From NCBI GenBank assembly GCA_937915955.1, contig CALGIB010000511.1, forward strand, positions 1 through 9,418: 9,418 nt of DNA, written 5' to 3'. Below, in pieces: positions 1-6,281 of this stretch (positions within the stretch are counted from its first letter, which is position 1; each line of letters begins with the position of its first letter). The stretch comes from an uncultured Pseudomonadota bacterium (GTDB lineage: Bacteria; Myxococcota_A; UBA796; CAJQPC01). The position numbers and the translations under genes are program-made. The notes under the pieces were generated by a model. That model was not told where the DNA came from and searched no databases. It was given only the letters and a program-made list of their open reading frames with translations.

Positions 1-181
1 AGCCCACCCAGAGGCTGGCCTCGGGCTGCACCGAGCTGTCGATGCGCCCCTGGTCGTGCAGGTAGGCGATCAGGCGCTGCTCGAGCTCCAGGATCTGCTC
101 GGTGGGTGCGGGCGGATCAGGTGGGGCCTGGGCCGCCTCCGTCACGGGCTCGCCGCCGCCGCAGGCCAGCAGCCACAGCAC
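1..181 (-). CDS. Lipoprotein of unknown function, C-terminus outside window
   Basis: Sixty residues are visible; the rest lies beyond the left edge. The protein starts at a GTG codon placed directly after the TGA stop of the upstream lipoprotein gene (stop at 184-182, GTG at 181-179). That stop is in the same frame, so the start cannot lie further upstream. The N-terminus VLWLLACGGG carries a lipobox (LLAC) with the lipidated Cys at residue 7, which predicts an envelope lipoprotein with a signal peptide of only six residues. Next comes a Pro/Ala-rich linker (residues 16-28), then a likely helix (about residues 29-45, EQILELEQRLIAYLHDQG). Abutting genes suggest one transcript and translational coupling with the gene at 182-682. 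No family is recognised. Lipoprotein identity is fairly sure; the function is unknown. Confidence 0.65.
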   Translation of the reverse strand, partial: MLWLLACGGGEPVTEAAQAPPDPPAPTEQILELEQRLIAYLHDQGRIDSSVQPEASLWVG

Positions 182-682
182 TCAGCCGCCGTCCCCGCCG
201 CCGCCCGTGTCCACTTGCTCGGGCTCCTCGAGGGTGATCTCGAACAGGTAGGGGTCGGTGTCCGGGCACTCGTCGCCTTCGCAGTTCTGCACGTGGGCGG
301 TGGCGGTGAAGCCCAGGACGGCGCCGTCCTCGAGGCTGGACGAGGCCTGAGCCGGGAAGCGGGCCGTGAAGGTCTCGCCCGCCTTGAGCTCGTAGAGGTG
401 CCAGTCGTCGGGCTCGATGGTGACGCCCTCGTTGTCCACGGCCAGCAGCGCCCCCGGGTAGTAGGGGTAGTCCTCGGTGGCGGTGTTCGTCAGGTCGACC
501 AGGACGTCCGCGGCCTCTCCCGGGGACCAGCGGCCGTCGCCGTCGCTGTCCTCGAAGGTCCCCCCGGAGAGCGCGAGGCTCGGGGTCGGCAGCGTGGCCG
601 AGTCGAAGGTGCGGGGGTCGGGGTCGACGAAGCTGTCGTCGACGTGGGTGGCGCCGGTGCAGGCCAGCAAGGCAAGGATCAT
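182..682 (-). CDS. Small lipoprotein with Ig-like/CARDB-like region and calcium-loop motif
   Basis: The protein has 166 residues. I chose ATG 682 because AGGAGG (693-688) sits five bases upstream; the in-frame GTG at 688-686 overlaps that ribosome binding site. The N-terminus MILALLACTG has a lipobox with Cys8, so it is a predicted envelope lipoprotein with a very short signal peptide. Residues 45-56 (DSDGDGRWSPGE) match the spacing of an EF-hand/dockerin calcium loop (D1, D3, D5, E12). The stretch that follows (PGEAADVLVDLTN) resembles the opening of CARDB-like immunoglobulin folds seen in secreted proteins. Two cysteines, C134 and C139, could form a disulfide. The C-terminus is a Gly/Asp tail (residues 159-166). 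It is probably the first gene of a two-gene unit with the lipoprotein at 1-181. The specific role is unknown; the fold and calcium binding are inferences. Confidence 0.75.
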   Translation of the reverse strand: MILALLACTGATHVDDSFVDPDPRTFDSATLPTPSLALSGGTFEDSDGDGRWSPGEAADVLVDLTNTATEDYPYYPGALLAVDNEGVTIEPDDWHLYELKAGETFTARFPAQASSSLEDGAVLGFTATAHVQNCEGDECPDTDPYLFEITLEEPEQVDTGGGGDGG

Positions 683-700
683 GAGCACCTCCTGCTCGTT

Positions 701-724
701 CGCGAGGGCTCACAGTACCTCGCG
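701..724. promoter_or_regulatory. Inverted repeat around a putative -10 element for the lipoprotein pair
   Basis: CGCGAGG (701-707) and CCTCGCG (718-724) form a perfect 7-bp inverted repeat with a 10-bp spacer. The spacer contains TACTGT on the minus strand (717-712), a plausible -10 hexamer about 30 bases upstream of the ATG at 682. A protein bound to the dyad would cover the promoter, so this may be an operator. No convincing -35 box is visible. In DNA this GC-rich, short dyads also arise by chance. Confidence 0.35.
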
Positions 725-802
725 GCTGGGGGTAATGCCCTGGGCTGGGACAGCCGATCCCATCTCCGAGCGGCCACCTTCCAAGCCGCCGGAGGAGACA
801 CC

Positions 803-1591
803 ATGAACTTTGCCGCCGCCCTCGCCGGAATGACCCCTGGGATCCATGACGGTCCTGGCTCCACCCCGGACATCGAGCTCCCGGAGCTCGTGGAGCAGGA
901 AGAGCCGCTCGGTGGCTTCGACCCCGAGCCCGAGGTCTACGAGCCGTCCTGGGACGGCCACATCCAGGCGCGCGCCTTCGTCTCGGCCTATCGCATCGGC
1001 GAGACCGTGCGGCAGGAGCTGGGGCTGCCCGCCGACGGCGTGATCGCCATCTACGAGATGCGCACGATGCCGGAGGGGGTCAGCGCCGCCTTCGTGACCA
1101 TCGACGACGCCGGCTGGGAGGGCTGGCAGTTCCTGGCGCGCCCCGCGCTCGAGGACGGCCCGCCCCCGGTGACGGCCATCGTGACCACCGAGCTCTACGT
1201 CGGCGGCCTCTACGATCTCTTCGACCCCGAGGAGCAGTGGGATCGGAGGGCGCTCGAGCACGCCATGCTCGTGGACGTGGAGTTGGTGGACGAGGACATC
1301 CGCAGCGCGCTGGCCCCCGACGTCGCCTACGTGCTGGCCGCCCCCGCCCACGAGGCCGCCCAGTCCGGTGGCGACTTCGAGAGCCACGGAGACTGGGGCC
1401 TGGCCACGGCGCGGCCCAGCGAGAGCCCCTGGGGGCAGTTCAGCCACTACGCCACCGCGCGTCCTGACCAGGACGCCAGCGTGGGCAGCGCCAGCCGCAT
1501 GGGTGAGCGCCTCTACGACGGCGAGGTCGAGATGGGCGACGGCTGGGAGATCCGCGTGTCCTGGGACCAGAACTCCCCCTGGGAGGACTGA
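803..1591 (+). CDS. Acidic, tryptophan-rich hypothetical protein
   Basis: The protein has 262 residues and is not recognised. ATG 803 is supported by GGAGGAG (791-797) upstream. The frame stays open further upstream to position 56, but that part is antisense to the lipoprotein genes and is not credible coding. There is no signal peptide, membrane segment or cysteine, so it is probably cytoplasmic. The first 48 residues are Pro/Glu/Asp-rich and probably disordered. Residues about 50-125 look like a mixed alpha/beta domain (a helix around ARAFVSAYRIGETVRQELGL, then beta-like stretches ending in GWEGWQFLARP). The rest is acidic with Ser/Gly-rich stretches, ending in a Trp-rich tail (GWEIRVSWDQNSPWED). 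Nine tryptophans occur in all. Coding status is supported by G/C at nearly every third position. It stands alone between a divergent lipoprotein unit and a hydrolase gene that follows after 138 bp. Confidence 0.7.
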   Translation: MNFAAALAGMTPGIHDGPGSTPDIELPELVEQEEPLGGFDPEPEVYEPSWDGHIQARAFVSAYRIGETVRQELGLPADGVIAIYEMRTMPEGVSAAFVTIDDAGWEGWQFLARPALEDGPPPVTAIVTTELYVGGLYDLFDPEEQWDRRALEHAMLVDVELVDEDIRSALAPDVAYVLAAPAHEAAQSGGDFESHGDWGLATARPSESPWGQFSHYATARPDQDASVGSASRMGERLYDGEVEMGDGWEIRVSWDQNSPWED

Positions 1592-1729
1592 AGCTCCAGG
1601 CCCCTCCGGGTCGAGTCGGGGTCCCGCTGGGCGCGCGCGTCCACGGGGCCCCGCTGCGCTTCGAGGGGGGTCAGCCTGGACGGGGGGACGCGGGGCGCGC
1701 CCGCCCTGATCGGGGTATGGGCGGCCCCC
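1592..1729. repeat. Intergenic spacer with a 13-bp near-identical direct repeat
   Basis: CGGGGTCCCGCTG (1617-1629) and CGGGGCCCCGCTG (1644-1656) differ at one position and are 27 bp apart. The core of each is palindromic or nearly so. No T-tract terminator, RNA gene or small reading frame could be supported in the spacer. TATGGG (1716-1721) lies eight bases before the ATG at 1730 and is only a weak -10 candidate. Confidence 0.25.
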
Positions 1730-2608
1730 ATGGACTTGATACCTCCCGGACTCGGACCAGCGGAGATCCACGGCCGGCGGCTGCGCTGGTCGGCGGGTCG
1801 CGCGGGGTTCCGGCAGGGCATCCACGACACGCCCCACGGCCGCCTCGCGGTCTGGCAGGGCGGCTACGGTCGGCCGCTGCTGCTGATCTCCGGCTTCGCG
1901 GTCGAGGCGCTCTGGCAGTGGGACGGGCAGCTCGGGGCGCTGGCTCACCGGCACCGGGTCGTGGCGCCGGACCTGGTCGGCCACGGCGGCAGCTCGGGGG
2001 CCATCCACAGGCCGCTGGAGACCATGATCGGGCGCTGCGCCTCGCTGATGGAGCAGCTCGGGCACGAGCAGTACGACGTCTGCGGCCTCAGCTATGGCGG
2101 CTTCGTGGCGCTGGGGCTGGCACGGGAGCACGGCCAGCGCGTGCGGCGCGTGCTGCTCAGCGACTGTCCGGGGCCCGCCTTCACCTGGGACGACTACCAG
2201 GCGCTGCTGGGGCGCTTCGGCGCGCGCTCGATCGAGGACCTGCTGCTGCCAGCCAGCCCCAGCGGGATGCGTGACCTGGTCGGCATCGCCTGGCACCGGC
2301 CGCCCTGGCTGCCCGACTTCGTGCTCGCCGACGTGCACGCGCGCATGTTCGTGAACCGGCGGTCGGAGCAGCTGCCCCTGCTGGCCGAGGTCGTCCAGAT
2401 GGTTCGCCAGCCTCCCCCGGTCGCGTGTCCGCACCCGACGCTGGTGTGCTGGGGCGAGCACGACCGGGTCTTCCCCGTGGAGACCGGCGAGCGGCTTGTG
2501 GGGCTGCTGCCCGACGCCCGAGTGGAGGTCTTCCGGGACACCGCGCACACGCCGAACATCCAGCAGCCGCGCCGCTTCAATCGAGTGCTGCTGGACTTCC
2601 TGGCCTGA
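1730..2608 (+). CDS. Alpha/beta hydrolase (AB hydrolase-1 type)
   Basis: The protein has 292 residues, a normal length for the family, with no signal peptide, so it should be cytoplasmic. It shows the full catalytic set of an alpha/beta-hydrolase: an oxyanion/early strand region (PLLLISGFAVEALWQW, residues 49-64), the DLVGHGGS turn (81-88), the nucleophile elbow GLSYGG with Ser121, an acid residue Asp245 in WGEHDRVFP, and His273 in DTAHTPNIQQP. Family knowledge predicts hydrolysis of an ester or similar bond; the substrate cannot be told. The first 30 residues extend beyond the usual domain start (about HDTPHGRLAVWQGG). No ribosome binding site precedes ATG 1730, so the exact start is uncertain and the gene may be leaderless. 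The gene ends 26 bp from the convergent esterase gene. Confidence 0.9.
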   Translation: MDLIPPGLGPAEIHGRRLRWSAGRAGFRQGIHDTPHGRLAVWQGGYGRPLLLISGFAVEALWQWDGQLGALAHRHRVVAPDLVGHGGSSGAIHRPLETMIGRCASLMEQLGHEQYDVCGLSYGGFVALGLAREHGQRVRRVLLSDCPGPAFTWDDYQALLGRFGARSIEDLLLPASPSGMRDLVGIAWHRPPWLPDFVLADVHARMFVNRRSEQLPLLAEVVQMVRQPPPVACPHPTLVCWGEHDRVFPVETGERLVGLLPDARVEVFRDTAHTPNIQQPRRFNRVLLDFLA

Positions 2609-2637
2609 TCAGGCCTGCCCGGAGGCCGGGCGGATCA
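2602..2637. terminator. Palindrome plus hairpin shared by two convergent hydrolase genes
   Basis: GGCCTGATCAGGCC (2602-2615) is a perfect 14-bp palindrome containing the plus-strand stop codon. It is followed by GCCCGG-AGG-CCGGGC (2617-2631), a 6-bp GC hairpin with a 3-base loop. TGATC (2606-2610) and GATCA (2633-2637) could pair as an outer stem, and these contain the stop codons of both genes. Symmetry and position suit a bidirectional terminator. There is no T-tract on either strand, so intrinsic termination is not proven. Confidence 0.4.
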
Positions 2638-3552
2638 CAGCCTCGCGTCCAGGAACTCGAAGGTGTCGCGCCAGCACTGCCGGGCCTGCTCTCGCCAGAT
2701 GTAGCCGTGGAAGCTGTGGGCCTCGCCCGGGTAGTCGCGCCCCTCGACGTCGACCGCCAGGCGCCGCAGCGCCGCGACCAGGCGCTGGCTGTCCTGGTGG
2801 ATGGGGTCGGCGGTGCCGCAGGGCACGAAGAAGGCCGGCCAGTCCTGGGCGCTGTCCAGGGCCTCGACCTCGATCAGCGGGTCAGCCAGCGCGTGGCCGA
2901 CGAGGTCGCCCAGGTAGCAGTCCGAGGTGTGGTCGATGACGTCCTGGAAGGGGAAGCCGCGGTCGTAGCGGGCTGGCTGGCTGACCTGGTGCAGGCCGCA
3001 GAACGGCACCACGGCCTTGGGGCGCAGGCCGCTGTCACGGACCTGGGCGGCCCAGGGCTCGGGCCGAACCGAGCAGGCCGCCAGGGTGCCCACCAGGGCG
3101 AGGTTGGCGCCCGCGGACTCGCCCGAGAGCACCAGGCGCCCCAGATCGCCGCCCTGCTCGGGGGCGTGCACGGCGATCCAGGCCAGGGCCCGGCAGATGT
3201 CCTGCGCGGCGGCGGGGAAGCGGTGCTCGGGCGCCAGGCGGTAGTCCACGCTGTAGGTCAGGTAGCCGCGGCGGGCGAAGGCCAGGGCCATCAGCCAGTG
3301 GGTGCGGCGGGAGAGCGCGCGGAAGCCACCGCCGTGCACGTAGAGCGCGACCGGCCAGGGACCCGGGGTGGCGGGCACGTAGAGGTCAGCGACCTGCTCC
3401 TGGCGCTCGCCGTAGCGCAGGCCCTCGTGGCGGGTCAGCCCGTAGCGCTCGGGTCGGGCCCAGGGGCTCCAGCCTCCGACCGTGGCCAGGGTCTGGAAGC
3501 CGCGGCTGGTGATGCTGGTGACCGCCTTTCGGCGCCAGGGAGGGGTGCGCAT
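2635..3552 (-). CDS. Alpha/beta hydrolase fold-3 esterase/lipase (HSL-like family)
   Basis: The protein has 305 residues from ATG 3552; a TTG three codons upstream is the only nearby alternative. The motifs are those of the hormone-sensitive-lipase-like esterases (Aes type): HGGG oxyanion motif at residues 73-76, YRLAPE at 104-109, GESAGAN with nucleophile Ser146, acid Asp249 in GTADP, and His279 in GEAHSFHGY. Members hydrolyse esters of short to medium acyl chains or acetyl groups; the actual substrate is unknown. The N-terminus (MRTPPWRRKAV) is basic but has no hydrophobic core, so the enzyme is probably cytoplasmic. No ribosome binding site is visible; AAGATT lies seven bases before the ATG, which suggests a leaderless transcript. 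It converges with another alpha/beta hydrolase of a different subfamily. Confidence 0.92.
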   Translation of the reverse strand: MRTPPWRRKAVTSITSRGFQTLATVGGWSPWARPERYGLTRHEGLRYGERQEQVADLYVPATPGPWPVALYVHGGGFRALSRRTHWLMALAFARRGYLTYSVDYRLAPEHRFPAAAQDICRALAWIAVHAPEQGGDLGRLVLSGESAGANLALVGTLAACSVRPEPWAAQVRDSGLRPKAVVPFCGLHQVSQPARYDRGFPFQDVIDHTSDCYLGDLVGHALADPLIEVEALDSAQDWPAFFVPCGTADPIHQDSQRLVAALRRLAVDVEGRDYPGEAHSFHGYIWREQARQCWRDTFEFLDARL

Positions 3553-3559
3553 GCCGAGC

Positions 3560-3565
3560 AATCTT
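3560..3565 (-). promoter_or_regulatory. Putative -10 element placed for a leaderless transcript
   Basis: On the minus strand AAGATT is preceded by TGC, giving an extended -10 form, and ends seven bases before the ATG at 3552. Transcription would then start at or next to the start codon, which fits the lack of a ribosome binding site. It is an AT-rich island in GC-rich DNA. No -35 box was found. Confidence 0.35.
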
Positions 3566-3588
3566 GCACGCCCCGCGCCGGGCGCACC

Positions 3589-3758
3589 TCAGAGGGTCTC
3601 GAGCAGGACCTCCAGCGCGTCGGCTTCGGCCTGGAGTCGAGCGTCCAGCGCCCGGACGGTGTCCAGCGCGGTGTCCAGGCCTGGGCGGTGGTCGCTGTGG
3701 ACAGGTCCAGGGACCCGGTGTCGGCGCCCAGGACGGTGGACCACCTCCTTGGCTCCAT
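3589..3758 (-). pseudogene. Frame-broken small gene with coiled-coil C-terminus
   Basis: Two adjacent frames each look coding for half of the stretch. From ATG 3758, which directly follows an in-frame TAG, the frame reads MEPRRWSTVLGADTGSLDL and on to about 3681, with G/C at nearly all third positions. After 3681 the coding-like frame is shifted by one missing base and reads LDTALDTVRALDARLQAEAD, then DALEVLLETL and stop at 3589. The second half is a clean heptad pattern of a short coiled coil. The likely original product was a protein of about 55 residues or more. An AAGGAGG ribosome-binding-like sequence lies inside the first half (3751-3745) without a start codon at the right distance. It could be a decayed gene or a sequence error. 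The family is unknown. Confidence 0.4.
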
Positions 3759-3798
3759 CTAGGGGGAGGCGCGAGGCGGCTTGAGGCCGATCCTGCCC

Positions 3799-3899
3799 CT
3801 ACTCGTCGGCCCGGACGTCGCAGTCGATGTCGCCTCGATGGCGTCGCAGTCGGCCTGCCGGATCGCGGTCAGGCAGTCGCGGTCCTTGTCGCCGTCCTA
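3799..3899 (-). pseudogene. Remnant of an Asp/Cys-rich reading frame
   Basis: Directly after the TAG at 3899-3897, in the same frame, the minus strand reads DGDKDRDCLTAIRQADCDAI then E, with G or C at every third position. Near 3832 one base seems missing; the next frame continues DIDCDVRADE and ends at TAG 3801-3799, again with G or C at every third position before the stop. Such third-position bias over about 31 codons is hard to explain as non-coding sequence. No start codon is found. It may be the 3' end of a gene broken by a nonsense change and a frameshift. The Asp and Cys pattern suggests a secreted or calcium-binding segment, but this is speculation. Confidence 0.3.
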
Positions 3900-3949
3900 G
3901 GTCTCGCCGAGCAGGTCGCCCGGCGGACCAACCCGTGGCCGCGCTCCCT

Positions 3950-4694
3950 TCAGCGGTCGCGGTTCTCCTTGCGGAACTGCTGCAGCATCGCGTCGGAGAG
4001 CGAGCCTCCCTCGTCGCGGACCCGGTCGGCGATGGCCTCGGCCCGCAGGTTGCCCGTGTACTCGCCGGCGCTGAAGTTGTTCTCGCCCTCGGTCAGCATC
4101 GCGCCTGTTCTGCAGCGTGTCGCCGCCCGAGGTCGCCATGAAGCTGGCGTACTCGGCGCTCAGCGTGCCGCGTCCGGCCTGAGCCGCCACGGCCGGGAAG
4201 GCGTGGTTGACGTTGCTGGCGTCGCCCCCTTGGTCCTTGGCCCAGGGCATCAGGTCCCGGCGGCTGATCTCGCTGCCCTGGCCGTCCCCGAAGCGCACGC
4301 TCTTGTGCCCGTCCCCGCCCTCGTAGTCCAGGATCAGCCCGGGGTAGCTGGACTTGCCGTTGTCGTCCCACATCTGTCCGGCGTTCCAGATCCGCAGCGA
4401 CACGGCCATCGCCAGATCCTGCACGGTGGCCTGGGGGTTGAGCATCTCGAGCTCGCGCAGCACGCGGATCCAGCGGGCCTGGGAGGGGCTGAGATCGACC
4501 AGATCGTCCAGCTCCTGATGCCCCTGCTTGAGCAGGTCCTGGACCAGGGCGTTGCCGTAGGCCAGCACGCCTTCGTGCTCCTGCGCCTGATCGTGGGCCT
4601 GGGGGCCGTGGGCGCCAGCGCGCTGCTGCCGCTGCTGGCCGGGGTGTTGGTCTCCGGCGCGGTTGGGTGCGCGGTCTCGGCGGCTGTCGGCCAT
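3950..4694 (-). pseudogene. Frameshifted gene for an unrecognised protein of about 248 residues
   Basis: ATG 4694 has GGGAGA (4706-4701) six bases upstream and a possible -10 (TATAGA) further up; a GTG at 4718 is less likely. The frame is clean for 196 residues to about 4107. There the coding-like frame changes: after DTLQN, one surplus base (about 4106) leads to GAMLTEGENNFSAGEYTGNL and on to a TGA at 3952-3950, 51 residues later. Staying in the first frame gives an Arg-rich, unnatural tail to 3897. The N-terminus (to about residue 40) is Gln/Arg/His/Pro-rich and disordered. A helical part follows (YGNALVQDLLKQG), then a domain with SYPGLILDYEGGDGHKSVRF and NVNHAFPAVAAQAGRG. The disordered head plus GNA-V--LL segment recalls leader regions of proteins near extracellular contractile injection systems, but no such system is here. 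Either a true pseudogene or a single-base assembly error. Confidence 0.55.
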
Positions 4695-4722
4695 GGTGTC
4701 TCTCCCGAAGGCGGGCACCCAG

Positions 4723-4728
4723 TCTATA
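4723..4728 (-). promoter_or_regulatory. Putative -10 element of the frameshifted gene
   Basis: TATAGA on the minus strand lies 28 bases upstream of ATG 4694, leaving a leader of roughly 20 bases that contains the GGGAGA ribosome binding site. No clear -35 box is present. Confidence 0.35.
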
Positions 4729-4737
4729 GCGGCCTCG

Positions 4738-4800
4738 CCGGATCCGGATCGTGGTTCGGAGCAGACGAGCGCGACGCTGGGCTGCTGACAGGAGCTGTCA
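4738..4800. promoter_or_regulatory. Two perfect dyads in the divergent intergenic region
   Basis: CCGGATCCGG (4738-4747) is a perfect 10-bp palindrome. TGACAG-GAG-CTGTCA (4786-4800) is a perfect 6-bp inverted repeat with a 3-bp spacer. Both sit between the divergent starts at 4694 and 4861, so they are candidate operator sites for either gene. The 15-bp dyad has the size and symmetry of a site for a dimeric repressor. No regulator gene is adjacent. Confidence 0.3.
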
Positions 4801-4831
4801 CCAGGGCTCGGGCGCCCTGCCCGGGCCCGAA

Positions 4832-4837
4832 TAGGGT
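4832..4837 (+). promoter_or_regulatory. Putative -10 element of the DUF2461 gene
   Basis: TAGGGT lies 23 bases before ATG 4861. Transcription would begin near 4844, just upstream of the AAGGAG ribosome binding site (4847-4852). The -35 region is not recognisable. Confidence 0.35.
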
Positions 4838-4860
4838 GGTGGCACCAAGGAGAAGCTGCG

Positions 4861-5544
4861 ATGACCGTGCACTTTCCCCAGGGGGGGATGGACTTCCTGG
4901 CCGACCTGGCCGCTCACAACGAGCGGGCCTGGTTCCAGGCCAACAAGAAGCGCTACGAGGCCGAGCTGAAGGCGCCGAGCTGGGCCCTGGTCGAGGCGAT
5001 CAACGCGGAGCTGGCCCAGATCAGCCCCGCCCACGTGACCCCACCGGGCAAGGCGATCAGCCGTATCAACCGGGACACCCGATTCAGCCAGGACAAGACG
5101 CCCTACCGGACCCAGGTCTGGGGTGGCTTCCACGACGCCACCAGGCCCAAGGGCGGGGCGGCGGGCTTCTACTTCGGCATCTCGCCGGTGGGCGTGGGCG
5201 TCGGCGCTGGACTATGGATGGCCCCCAAGGACGAGCTGGGCCGGCTGCGCAGCTACATCGCCGAGCACCCGGCGCAGCTGCTGGCCATCCTGGCGGACCT
5301 GCGCCCGGAATACGGCGAGGTGCAGGGAGAGAAGCTCAAGCGTGTGCCCCGGCCCTGGGACCTAGAGCACCCCGGGGCGGAGCTGCTCAAGCACAAGGGG
5401 CTGTTCGTGAAGCGTGACCTGGGCCTGGAGCTGGCGACCTCGGAGCGGCTGGTGCCCACGCTCGCGGCCCGCTTCCGCGAGCTGCTGCCGCTGGTGCGGT
5501 ACCTGGATGCGGCCCTCGATCGGGGCCCTTCCTACGTCCGCTAG
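4861..5544 (+). CDS. DUF2461 (TIGR02453) family protein
   Basis: The protein has 227 residues, the usual family length. ATG 4861 is set by AAGGAG eight bases upstream. The family signatures are visible in order: FLADLAAHNERAWFQANKK at residues 12-30, the strongly conserved RINRDTRFSQDKTPY at 68-82, then GFYFGISP (102-109) and a GLWMAPKDELGRLRSYI segment, followed by the KRVPRPWDLEHPGAELLKHK region typical of the C-terminal half. DUF2461 proteins are widespread in bacteria; no biochemical role is established that I know of. There is no signal peptide or membrane segment, so it is cytoplasmic. It stands alone, divergent from the frameshifted gene and convergent with the methyltransferase gene 62 bp downstream. 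That gap holds no clear terminator. Confidence 0.93.
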   Translation: MTVHFPQGGMDFLADLAAHNERAWFQANKKRYEAELKAPSWALVEAINAELAQISPAHVTPPGKAISRINRDTRFSQDKTPYRTQVWGGFHDATRPKGGAAGFYFGISPVGVGVGAGLWMAPKDELGRLRSYIAEHPAQLLAILADLRPEYGEVQGEKLKRVPRPWDLEHPGAELLKHKGLFVKRDLGLELATSERLVPTLAARFRELLPLVRYLDAALDRGPSYVR

Positions 5545-5606
5545 CTTGCGGCTCAGCAGCGCCTCCCTCGGCCCGGAGACGCGGGCGCCGCCGCCTGTGA
5601 CGCCGT

Positions 5607-6281
5607 TCAGCTGGGGTCAGGTGCCGGGCTGAGCACCACGCCGGGTGCCAGGACCCGCCCCGGGGCGCTGGCCAGGAAGCGCTGGCGAGGTGTGCCCTGG
5701 CTGGCCTCCCAGCGAGCGGTCCAGTCGGCGAAGAGGACGTCGAGGCGGCCGCTACGCCAGAGGTCGCGGGGCAGCGGCCCCTGGAACATCCTGGGCGCGA
5801 ACCCCCGGGTGAAGTCGGTCCAGAACAGCAGGCCCGGCTCGGCCCCGAGCACCCAGGCCACGCCGTGGTGGCCGCCTTTGTCGGTGGTGCCCTCGAGCAG
5901 CACGCCGCCAGGCTCCAGCGCCTCGATCAGCAAGGAGTGAGCTCGCTCGACCGCGTCCACCGGGTACTGCCGCAGCACGTTCATGCAGCGGATCAGGCGG
6001 CTCCTGGGAAGGCCGCCGAAGCCCCCGGTCCGGGCCTCCAGGCCCATCGCCGTGGCGAGCCGGACCCGCTCGGGGTCGGTGTCGACGGCCAGCAGCGCCA
6101 GCTCGGGGTTCAGCCGCCGCAGGGCCTCGGAGAGCTCCAGGCTGGTCCACGGCATGGACCCCAGACCCAGCTCGACGACGCGCCCCGGGCCCCGGCTCAG
6201 GCCGGGGCAGAGCGCCGGCAGCAGCGCGTCCAGGCACCTCATGCGCCCGGGGCGGCTCTTGCCTCGCGTTCGTCGATCCAT
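5607..6281 (-). CDS. Class I SAM-dependent methyltransferase
   Basis: The protein has 224 residues starting at ATG 6281. Residues 36-44 (VELGLGSMP) form the glycine-rich SAM-binding motif I, and Asp67 in AVDTDPERV is the acidic residue after strand 2 that normally binds the ribose. IRCMNVLRQY (97-106) fits motif IV, and PGGVLLEGTTDKGG (124-137) fits the strand-5 region. This combination resembles a small group of methyltransferases of unknown substrate that I recall mainly from Actinobacteria. The substrate cannot be predicted. The N-terminus is Arg-rich. No ribosome binding site is seen; TAACCT six bases before the ATG suggests a leaderless transcript. The divergent sulfotransferase gene starts only 21 bp away, so the two are probably expressed from overlapping promoters. 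Confidence 0.82.
   Translation of the reverse strand: MDRRTRGKSRPGRMRCLDALLPALCPGLSRGPGRVVELGLGSMPWTSLELSEALRRLNPELALLAVDTDPERVRLATAMGLEARTGGFGGLPRSRLIRCMNVLRQYPVDAVERAHSLLIEALEPGGVLLEGTTDKGGHHGVAWVLGAEPGLLFWTDFTRGFAPRMFQGPLPRDLWRSGRLDVLFADWTARWEASQGTPRQRFLASAPGRVLAPGVVLSPAPDPS

Noticed and set aside
56..802. Upstream extension of the acidic protein reading frame to position 56
   Set aside because: It runs antisense through the two lipoprotein genes and reads as Gly/Val/Arg-rich shadow sequence; ATG 803 with its GGAGGAG site is the credible start.
710..2548. A 612-residue open frame on the minus strand
   Set aside because: It is antisense to the acidic protein and the first hydrolase, is rich in His/Arg/Pro/Gln, shows no domain, and is explained by the lack of stops in very GC-rich DNA.
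3897..4106. The Arg-rich tail after residue 196 of the frameshifted gene (RRDADRGREQ...) as a genuine C-terminus
   Set aside because: The neighbouring frame has protein-like sequence and better third-position G/C up to its own stop at 3950, so this tail is more likely read out of frame.
2425..5417. Long plus-strand open frames across 2425-3762 and 3564-5417
   Set aside because: Both are antisense or out of frame to well-supported genes (esterase, DUF2461) and show no domain motif.
5545..5606. Terminator or small gene between the DUF2461 and methyltransferase genes
   Set aside because: The GC-rich gap has only weak, short self-complementary parts and no T-tract, and no credible reading frame.
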